In this document: positions 57,793-64,000 of the stretch, piece after piece
Position numbering within the stretch: the stretch's first letter is position 1
Layout: each line of letters starts with the position of its first letter
Assembly: GCA_963742725.1 (NCBI GenBank)
Contig: CAVUMX010000001.1
Coordinates: 930,001 to 994,000, forward strand
From: CAVVAL01 sp963742725
GTDB taxonomy: Bacteria > Actinomycetota > Actinomycetes > Mycobacteriales > Cryptosporangiaceae
DNA length: 64,000 bases
Reading direction: 5' to 3'
The notes under the pieces: model-generated
Databases searched by the model: none
Told to the model about the DNA's origin: nothing
What the model saw: only the letters and a program-made list of their open reading frames with translations
Position numbers and translations under genes: made by a program

Positions 57793-60700
57793 ATGCGCAC
57801 ACAGTCTCCGCTCGCCGATCTGCAGGCGCGCCTACCCGATCTCATGCCACGCGACCGCCGCCGCCTGCAACGCCGCCTGGACGGTGCCCGCCGCGCCCGC
57901 GACCGGCAGGCCGCGCTCGCGCAGCTGGCCACCGACGTCGCGGCCGCCGAGGCGAAGGTCGCCGCGCGGCGGGCGAGCGTGCCCGCGATCAGCTACCCCG
58001 ACGAGCTGCCGGTCAGCCAGAAGAAGGACGACATCCTCGCGGCGATCCGCGACCACCAGGTCGTGATCGTGGCCGGCGAGACCGGGTCCGGGAAGACGAC
58101 GCAGCTCCCGAAGATCTGCCTGGAGCTGGGCCGTGGCGTCACCGGCCTGATCGGCCACACCCAGCCACGGCGCCTCGCCGCCCGCACGGTCGCCGACCGG
58201 ATCGCGGAGGAGCTCGGCACGGAGCTGGGCAGCACGGTCGGCTTCAAGATCCGCTTCACCGACCACGCCAGCGACAACACGCTGGTCAAGGTCATGACCG
58301 ACGGCATCCTGCTGGCCGAGATGCAGAACGACCGGTCGCTCGACCAGTACGACACGATCATCATCGACGAGGCCCACGAGCGGAGCCTCAACATCGACTT
58401 CCTGCTCGGGTACCTCAAGCAGCTGCTGCCCCGGCGCCCCGACCTGAAGCTGATCATCACCTCGGCGACGATCGACCCGGAGCGGTTCAGCCGGCACTTC
58501 GGCGACGCGCCGATCGTGGAGGTCTCCGGGCGGACATACCCGGTCGAGGTCCGCTACCGGCCGGTGACCGATCCGGACGGCGAGGACGACGACCGCGACC
58601 AGATCACGGCCATCTGCGACGCCGTCGACGAGCTGTCCCGCGAGGCGCCCGGCGACGTGCTGGTGTTCCTGTCCGGCGAGCGCGAGATCCGCGACACCGC
58701 CGACGCGCTGAACAAGCTCAACCTGCGCAACACCGAGGTCCTGCCGCTGTACGCGCGGCTCTCGACGGCCGAGCAGCACCGGGTCTTCCAGCCGCACGCC
58801 GGCCGCCGGATCGTGCTGGCGACCAACGTCGCCGAGACGTCGCTCACCGTTCCGGGCATCAAGTACGTGGTCGACCCGGGCACCGCGCGGATCTCCCGGT
58901 ACAGCCACCGGACCAAGGTCCAGCGGCTGCCGATCGAGGCGGTGTCGCAGGCGTCGGCGAACCAGCGGAAGGGCCGGTGCGGGCGCACGTCCGACGGCAT
59001 CTGCGTCCGGCTCTACACCGAGGACGACTTCCTCGCCCGTCCGGAGTTCACCGACCCGGAGATCCTGCGGACCAACCTCGCGTCGGTCATCCTCCAGATG
59101 ACGTCGCTGGGACTGGGCGAGATGGCGGCGTTCCCGTTCATCGACGGCCCCGACCGGCGCAACATCGCCGACGGCGTGAACCTGCTGGCCGAACTCGGCG
59201 CCCTCACCGACGGCGCCCTGACACCGCTCGGGCGCAAGCTCGCGCAGCTCCCGGTCGACCCCCGGCTCGCGCGGATGGTCGTCGAGGCGGACCGCAACGG
59301 CTGCCTCGCCGAGGTCATGGTCATCGCGGCCGCGCTGTCCATCCAGGATCCGCGCGAGCGTCCGGTCGACAAGCAGCAGGCGGCGGCCGAGCAGCACAGC
59401 CGGTTCGCCGACAAGGACTCCGACTTCGCCGCGTACCTCAACCTGTGGAACTACCTGCGCGAGCGGCAGCGGGAACTGTCGTCGAACCAGTTCCGCCGGG
59501 CGTGCAAGGCCGAGTTCCTGCACTACCTGCGCATCCGCGAGTGGCAGGACATCCATGGCCAGCTCCGCCAGGTCGTCCGCTCGCTGGGCTTCACCGCCAA
59601 CACGGAGGCGGCCGACCCGCAGAAGGTCCACGTCTCGTTGCTGGCCGGGCTGCTGTCGCACGTGGGGCTCAAGGAGGGCGACCGCAACGAGTACCTTGGC
59701 GCGCGCGGCGCGAAGTTCTCGATCTTCCCCGGATCGGCATTGTTCAAGAGGCCACCGCGCTGGGTCATGGCGGGCGAACTGGTGGAGACGTCCCGGCTGT
59801 GGGGCCGCATGGCCGCCCGCATCGAGCCCGAGTGGATCGAGCCGGTAGCCCAACACCTCGTGAAGCGGACGTACAGCGAACCGCACTGGGAGAAGACCCA
59901 GGGCGCCGTGATGGCGTTCGAGCGGGTCACGCTGTACGGCGTACCGATCGTCGCGTCCCGCAAGGTCAACTACGGCCGCATCGACCCCGAACTCTCGCGC
60001 GACCTGTTCATCCGGAACGCGCTCGTCGAAGGCGACTGGACGACCCATCACCGCTTCTTCCACGCCAACCGCGAACTGCTGGAGGACGTCGAGGAGCTGG
60101 AGCACCGGGCACGGCGCCGCGACATCCTGGTCGACGACGAGACCCTGTTCGCCTTCTACGACCGGCACATCCCGGCCGACGTCGTCTCCGGACGGCACTT
60201 CGACGCCTGGTGGAAGAAGGTCCGCCGCACCCAGCCCGAGCTGCTCACGTTCGATCCGTCCATGCTGGTGACGGAGGCGGCGGCCGGCGTCCAGGAGACC
60301 GACTATCCGGACGAGTGGCGGCAGGGCGATCTCACGCTCCCACTGTCGTACCAGTTCGAGCCGGGCACCGCCGCCGACGGCGTGACCGTCCACATCCCGA
60401 TCGCCCTGCTCAACCAGGCCACCGGCGACGGATTCGACTGGCTCATCCCCGGACTGCGCGAAGAGCTGGTGACCGCGCTCATCCGGTCCCTGCCGAAGCC
60501 GATCCGGCGCAACTTCGTCCCGGTCGCCGATCATGCCAAGGCGGTGCTGGCCCGGATCGACACCAGCCGGCCGGTACTGGAGACGCTCGAGGACGAGCTG
60601 CGGCGCATGGGCGGCGTCGTGATCCGGCGCCAGGACTGGGGCCTCGACCGGCTGCCGCCGCACCTCGGGGTGACGTACCAGGTCGTGAACGAGAAGGGCA

Positions 60701-61644
60701 GCGTCGTCGCCGAGGGCAAGGACCTCGACGCGCTCAAGGAGAAGCTGCGCCCGAAGGCCCGCAAGGCCCTCGCGAAGGCGGCGCCGGGGATCGAGAAGTC
60801 CGGCCTCACCACCTGGGACTTCGGCCCGCTCCCCAGGACGATCGAGCAGCAGCGCGGCGAGCACGTCGTCAAGGCGTACCCGGCGCTGGTGGACGAGGGG
60901 TCGTCGGTCGCGATCCGGGTCCTGGAGACGGCCGGCGCCCAGCAGGCGGCGATGCGCGCGGGCACCCGCCGGTTGGTGCTGCTCAACACGAACTCGCCGG
61001 TGAAGTTCATCCATTCGCGGCTGACCAACAAGGCCAAGCTGGCGTTCGGCCACAACCCGCACGGCAGCGTGATCGCCCTGTTCGACGACTGCATCGGCGC
61101 GGCGATCGACACACTCGTCGCCGACGTCGGCGGGCCGGCCTGGGACGCCCCCGGTTTCGCCGCGCTGCTGGACCACGTCCGGGGCGAACTGAACGAGACC
61201 GCACTGGCCGTGGTCAACCGCACCGAGAAGGTGCTGTCGGCGGCGCACGTCGTGGAGCAGCTGTTCCGGGAGACGTTGGCCAAACCGCTCGCGCCGTCGC
61301 TGGCCGACATCCGGGCGCAGATCAACGGGCTGATCTACCCGGGCTTCGTGGCGGCGACCGGCTGGCGGCGGCTCCCCGACCTCGTCCGATACCTCCAGGG
61401 CATCGAGCGGCGGCTGGAGAAGCTGCCGGAGGACCCGGCCCGGGACAGGCTCAACATGGGCAACGTCCAGCACGTGCAGGACGAGTACCGCACGCTGCTC
61501 GCCGAGGCACCGCCCAGCGACGACCTGACGGCCATCCGCTGGATGATCGAGGAACTGCGGATCAGCTACTTCGCCCAGACGGTCGGCACCGCCCACCCGG
61601 TCTCGGAGAAACGCATCTTCCGCGCGATGGACGCAATCGCCTAG
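57793..61644 (+). CDS. hrpA: ATP-dependent RNA helicase HrpA
   Basis: A 1283-residue DEAH-box helicase. Motif I GETGSGKTTQ (96-105), motif II DEAH (193-196), motif III SAT, motif VI QRKGRCGRT, then winged-helix, ratchet and OB domains and the long C-terminal DUF3418 region typical of HrpA. In E. coli HrpA rescues stalled ribosomes; it was also linked to mRNA processing. Length is normal for the family. ATG 57793 lies ten bases after TATCCT and has no ribosome site. Divergent from the PLDc_N gene. Confidence 0.94.
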   Translation: MRTQSPLADLQARLPDLMPRDRRRLQRRLDGARRARDRQAALAQLATDVAAAEAKVAARRASVPAISYPDELPVSQKKDDILAAIRDHQVVIVAGETGSGKTTQLPKICLELGRGVTGLIGHTQPRRLAARTVADRIAEELGTELGSTVGFKIRFTDHASDNTLVKVMTDGILLAEMQNDRSLDQYDTIIIDEAHERSLNIDFLLGYLKQLLPRRPDLKLIITSATIDPERFSRHFGDAPIVEVSGRTYPVEVRYRPVTDPDGEDDDRDQITAICDAVDELSREAPGDVLVFLSGEREIRDTADALNKLNLRNTEVLPLYARLSTAEQHRVFQPHAGRRIVLATNVAETSLTVPGIKYVVDPGTARISRYSHRTKVQRLPIEAVSQASANQRKGRCGRTSDGICVRLYTEDDFLARPEFTDPEILRTNLASVILQMTSLGLGEMAAFPFIDGPDRRNIADGVNLLAELGALTDGALTPLGRKLAQLPVDPRLARMVVEADRNGCLAEVMVIAAALSIQDPRERPVDKQQAAAEQHSRFADKDSDFAAYLNLWNYLRERQRELSSNQFRRACKAEFLHYLRIREWQDIHGQLRQVVRSLGFTANTEAADPQKVHVSLLAGLLSHVGLKEGDRNEYLGARGAKFSIFPGSALFKRPPRWVMAGELVETSRLWGRMAARIEPEWIEPVAQHLVKRTYSEPHWEKTQGAVMAFERVTLYGVPIVASRKVNYGRIDPELSRDLFIRNALVEGDWTTHHRFFHANRELLEDVEELEHRARRRDILVDDETLFAFYDRHIPADVVSGRHFDAWWKKVRRTQPELLTFDPSMLVTEAAAGVQETDYPDEWRQGDLTLPLSYQFEPGTAADGVTVHIPIALLNQATGDGFDWLIPGLREELVTALIRSLPKPIRRNFVPVADHAKAVLARIDTSRPVLETLEDELRRMGGVVIRRQDWGLDRLPPHLGVTYQVVNEKGSVVAEGKDLDALKEKLRPKARKALAKAAPGIEKSGLTTWDFGPLPRTIEQQRGEHVVKAYPALVDEGSSVAIRVLETAGAQQAAMRAGTRRLVLLNTNSPVKFIHSRLTNKAKLAFGHNPHGSVIALFDDCIGAAIDTLVADVGGPAWDAPGFAALLDHVRGELNETALAVVNRTEKVLSAAHVVEQLFRETLAKPLAPSLADIRAQINGLIYPGFVAATGWRRLPDLVRYLQGIERRLEKLPEDPARDRLNMGNVQHVQDEYRTLLAEAPPSDDLTAIRWMIEELRISYFAQTVGTAHPVSEKRIFRAMDAIA

Positions 61645-61656
61645 GCAAGGATCTAC

Positions 61657-61703
61657 ACCTACACTGCAAGATTCCTCCCGAACCTACAGTGCAGGTGTAG
61701 GTT
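61657..61703 (+). promoter_or_regulatory. Repeated CCTACANTGCA motifs before the DUF4325 remnant
   Basis: CCTACACTGCA (61658-61668) and CCTACAGTGCA (61683-61693) are direct repeats 25 bp apart, and TGCAGGTGTAGGT (61690-61702) is an inverted copy of the first with one extra base. The 25-bp spacing places the copies on nearly the same helix side. It may be an operator or a hairpin closing hrpA; GGAGGAG follows at 61711-61717. Confidence 0.5.
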
Positions 61704-61745
61704 CTTGGGCGGAGGAGACATCGTGCCTCCAGCCCCGGCACGGTC

Positions 61746-61984
61746 GTGCACTGCCAGCTCGATCCCTCCACCGACCGGGAACTGGCGAGCGTGTTCCGCC
61801 AGTTCAGCCGCGATCACGACTTCGTCCGCACCCGGCCGGTGGTGAAGCTGTTCGGCCTCGGGCTGGCCTTCGTGTCGCGAAGCGAGGCTCGCCGCCTGCT
61901 CGACGGTCTCGACACCGACTTCGAGGAGCGGTGAACATGAACGCGGCCGTCGAGTTCATGGTCCAGCGCGGACTTCGACGATGA
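61746..61984 (+). pseudogene. Decayed STAS-like DUF4325 protein gene
   Basis: One frame (61746-61934) encodes RTRPVVKLFGLGLAFVSRSE followed by ARRLLDGLD, the first half of a DUF4325 domain. Just before its stop, a different frame from 61931 encodes VNMNAAVEFMVQRGLRR and TGA (61982-61984), the normal end of the same domain. The middle (the VxxIGQxFADEI block, about 35 residues) is missing, so an internal deletion put the halves out of frame. The only good ribosome site (GGAGGAG, serving GTG 61723) is in a third frame. It no longer makes a working domain. Confidence 0.75.
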
Positions 61985-62019
61985 GCGCAATCAGCTTGTG
62001 ACGGCAGGGGATTACCCGG

Positions 62020-63150
62020 ATGATCGTCCGGGTGTCCAAGCAAGCCCTACACATCGTGGAGGTCGCCGCTCAGCCTGATCCGGCGACCGTCCTGCCCGTC
62101 CGCCTCCAGTTCGACGACGCCGACACACCCATCGACGTGCTCGACGCGCTGCTGATCACCCGCTTCAGCTCCGGTGCCCAGCCCGCCGCGCGGACCACGT
62201 CGATCAGCCGCCTCCGCAAGGACGCGACGCTGCTGCCCGATGGAGCCACCGTCATCCGCACCGCCCGCGAGGACAATCGCCGCTCGGTCCTCGCCGCCGG
62301 CGACGGCTGGACGCTGCTGGCCGTCCGGTGGGAGGACGGCGGCAAGGTCTCCGTCACCGCTGTCACCGACGAACTGGCCGCCGAGGTGCTGGCCGAGGCC
62401 GTCCGCGACGCCGAGGAGCCGCCGGCGGAAGACTCCGGCATCGTGACGATGGGCTTCTGGCACCGGGCGCCGCACGGTCCGCGCCGGCAGTCGCGCGGGA
62501 TCGCCGCGCCGGTCTGGGACGACATCCGGGCGAACTACGCGTCCGGCGTCGTGGGCGCCGTCGACCGGCTGATGGGCCTCTCCCCCGACGGGCTCGCGGG
62601 CCGGCTCCTGCTGCTGCACGGCCCGCCGGGCACCGGCAAGACCACGGCCCTGCGCGCGCTCGCCCAGTCGTGGCGCAGCTGGTGCCAGATCGACTGCGTC
62701 CTCGACCCGGAGCGCCTCTTCGACGACCCCGCCTACCTGCTCGACGTCGCCCTCGGCCACGAGGACGAAGAGGACGTCAAGTGGCGGCTCCTGCTCCTGG
62801 AGGACTGCGACGAGCTGGTCCGGGGCGAGGCCAAGCAGTCGACCGGGCAGGCGCTGTCCCGGCTGCTCAACCTCACCGACGGGCTGCTCGGGCAGGGCTG
62901 CCGGACCCTCGTCGGCATCACGACCAACGAGGACCTGGCACGCCTCCACCCGGCCGTCACCCGCCCCGGGCGCTGCCTCGCGAAGATCGAGGTCAGCCCC
63001 CTGTCTGCGGGCGAGGCGTCGGCATGGCTGGGTACGTCGGCCGGGATCGGGCCGGACGGCGCCACGCTCGCCGAGCTGTACGCGCTGCGCAACGACCTCG
63101 CGCCGGTCGTCGCCGACGCCCCGGACACCGCGATCGGCCTGTACCTGTAG
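62020..63150 (+). CDS. DUF5925 domain AAA ATPase
   Basis: A 376-residue protein. The N-terminal 150 residues form the DUF5925 domain (PIDVLDALLITRFSSGAQPA, LRKDATLLPDGATVIRT); the rest is an AAA ATPase: Walker A GPPGTGKT (201-208), Walker B LLLLEDCDEL, sensor LVGITTNEDLARLHPAVTRPGR with the arginine finger. Such proteins are actinobacterial and unstudied; they may remodel a protein partner. It follows the DUF4325 wreck on the same strand, and a member of the hairpin family closes it. Confidence 0.85.
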   Translation: MIVRVSKQALHIVEVAAQPDPATVLPVRLQFDDADTPIDVLDALLITRFSSGAQPAARTTSISRLRKDATLLPDGATVIRTAREDNRRSVLAAGDGWTLLAVRWEDGGKVSVTAVTDELAAEVLAEAVRDAEEPPAEDSGIVTMGFWHRAPHGPRRQSRGIAAPVWDDIRANYASGVVGAVDRLMGLSPDGLAGRLLLLHGPPGTGKTTALRALAQSWRSWCQIDCVLDPERLFDDPAYLLDVALGHEDEEDVKWRLLLLEDCDELVRGEAKQSTGQALSRLLNLTDGLLGQGCRTLVGITTNEDLARLHPAVTRPGRCLAKIEVSPLSAGEASAWLGTSAGIGPDGATLAELYALRNDLAPVVADAPDTAIGLYL

Positions 63151-63187
63151 CCGCCGCACCGCCCGCCCGGCGCACCGCCGCGCCACC

Positions 63188-63248
63188 CCGAGTTTCGGAC
63201 TTTTGAGGGTTCCCAGGCTCGCCCGACCCTCAAAAGTCCGAAACTCGG
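63188..63248. repeat. Long inverted repeat, copy 2 of a dispersed hairpin family
   Basis: Perfect 23-bp arms (63188-63210 and 63226-63248) around a 15-base loop, sharing the 18-bp core TTTCGGACTTTTGAGGGT with the element at 26468-26522. Again it lies between two convergent genes (AAA ATPase and discoidin protein) and probably terminates both. Confidence 0.88.
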
Positions 63249-63260
63249 CGCAGGGGAGCG

Positions 63261-64000
63261 CTAGGTGCCCCAGGCCTCGAACTCGTAGACGCGGGCCGCC
63301 GGGTCGCCGTTCTGGGTCGGCGTGGTGACGTTGAGCCGCACGTACCGGGCCGTCTCGGCCACGGTGTGGGACGACTCGTTCGCCGTGTTGGCGGTGACCG
63401 TGGTGACCGTCCGCCACGCCTCCGTCGTGGCCGACCGCACCTGGATCGTGTACGCGCGGGTGTTCCAGGCGGCCTGCTCACCGCCGGTGCCCGCGTGCTT
63501 GATCACGAACCGGTCGAGCGAGCGCGCCGAGCCGAGGTCCACCTCCATCCAGCGCGACGAGCTCAGCGAGCACCACTTGTCGGCGTTGCCCCCGCTGACA
63601 CTGCCGTTGACGGCCTTGGCCGCCCCCTCGGTCGCCGCGCACGACGAGTCGGCCGTGGCCGGCTGGTTCAGCGCCAGGTTCGACGACACCGGCCCGCCGG
63701 ACCAGGACACGGTCGTGGTGGCGGGCGCCGACCGTCCGCCCTCGGCGCCGACGGCCTCGATGTCGATCGTCGTGGTCGCCTCGGTGCCGACGCGGTCGAG
63801 CTGCGGGACGAAGTACGCGTCGTTCGGCGTGCTGCCGAGGTACGTGCGGCCGCCGCCGGGGTTCCGGCGGAACACGTCGTACTGGCGCACGGTGCCGCCG
63901 GTCCAGCCGAGGCGGAGCGACTTGCGGCTGGACGACACGTCTGTGACGCCGAGGACGGCCGCCCCGGACGGCGCGGCCACCGTGTCGACGGTGCCGTCGT
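63261..64000 (-). CDS. Discoidin (F5/8 type C) domain protein, 5' part outside window; possible GH85 enzyme
   Basis: Only the C-terminal 246 residues are seen; the frame is open to the right edge. They hold a beta-sandwich module (LRLGWTGGTVRQYDVFRRNP, YLGSTPNDAYFVPQLDRVGT) and then a carbohydrate-binding discoidin domain (SNLALNQPATADSSC, KWCSLSSSRWMEVDLGSA, RYVRLNVTTP, RVYEFEAWG). The first module resembles the region after the catalytic domain of GH85 endo-beta-N-acetylglucosaminidases, so an exported enzyme cutting N-glycans is a possibility, but the catalytic part is not in view. GTG 63980 is not the true start. Confidence 0.8.
   Translation of the reverse strand, partial: DGTVDTVAAPSGAAVLGVTDVSSSRKSLRLGWTGGTVRQYDVFRRNPGGGRTYLGSTPNDAYFVPQLDRVGTEATTTIDIEAVGAEGGRSAPATTTVSWSGGPVSSNLALNQPATADSSCAATEGAAKAVNGSVSGGNADKWCSLSSSRWMEVDLGSARSLDRFVIKHAGTGGEQAAWNTRAYTIQVRSATTEAWRTVTTVTANTANESSHTVAETARYVRLNVTTPTQNGDPAARVYEFEAWGT

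Noticed and set aside
57832..61596. A 1254-codon open frame on the minus strand opposite hrpA
   Set aside because: Same effect; hrpA on the plus strand has all helicase motifs.
1..64000. CRISPR arrays, rRNA, tRNA, insertion sequences
   Set aside because: No regularly spaced repeats, cloverleaf or CCA-end sequences, rRNA segments or transposase frames were recognised by eye; a covariance-model scan would be decisive.

Overview
This is a 64 kb chromosomal window from a high-GC actinobacterium. The evidence is the very high GC third-position bias, a Kgd-type 2-oxoglutarate enzyme, two WhiB proteins, a SigR/RsrA pair, a DasR orthologue, nickel superoxide dismutase with its protease, the 24-residue ribosomal protein bL37, and many genes that start without a ribosome site just after a TANNNT hexamer. 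A run of genes (whiB1, pdtaS, biotinyl carrier, rsrA/sigR, SRAP, aroA, rsgA) is in the same relative order as the Rv3219-Rv3228 region of Mycobacterium tuberculosis, with other genes inserted. The order is not settled by the sequence; a Pseudonocardiales-like organism is a guess. Nearly all of the window is core chromosome; no phage, transposase, integrase, CRISPR, rRNA or tRNA was seen. Layout: 1-10.4 kb holds a polysaccharide deacetylase (cut by the window edge), a membrane-anchored unknown, a gluconolactonase-like protein, a GntR regulator, a STAS protein, a frameshifted lipoprotein carbonic anhydrase, a nucleotidyltransferase, a DUF3052 protein, a CrtI-like oxidoreductase and an ABC exporter. 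10.5-14.6 kb holds kgd plus a small DUF6104 gene, closed by a perfect 48-bp palindrome. 14.6-25.9 kb holds a winged-helix/membrane pair, a secreted SGNH lipase, redox enzymes, malic enzyme, sodX/sodN, a phosphatase/acetyltransferase pair, an anti-sigma/SigB-type sigma pair and a lipid kinase. 26-45.7 kb contains the conserved whiB1-to-rsgA block, into which are woven a split biotin locus (bioF at 28.2 kb; bioD-bioB-GNAT-bsaP at 36.7-39.2 kb) and, on the opposite strand, an amino-sugar uptake operon (binding protein, two permeases, SIS isomerase, MurQ) beside its probable regulator DasR. 45.7-57.7 kb is more variable: a Tat-exported haem peroxidase under a double REC-HTH regulator, an XRE/HD pair opposite a cysteine-rich small protein, hisN, a nucleotidyltransferase pair of which the second is a wreck, a GntR regulator divergent from two tiny genes, and several small proteins. 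57.8-64 kb holds the HrpA helicase, the remains of a STAS-like DUF4325 gene, a DUF5925 AAA ATPase and the 3' end of a secreted discoidin-domain protein. How they work together: DasR probably controls GlcNAc/chito-oligosaccharide import, MurQ and the SIS protein feed the sugars to glycolysis, and the deacetylase at the left edge and the discoidin protein at the right edge (possibly an endo-N-acetylglucosaminidase) would fit the same amino-sugar economy. SigR/RsrA, WhiB1, PdtaS, Ni-SOD, peroxidase and the SigB-type pair form a dense set of stress controls. Pairs of convergent genes are closed by strong inverted repeats, two of which (26.5 and 63.2 kb) share an 18-bp arm core and so belong to one dispersed family.
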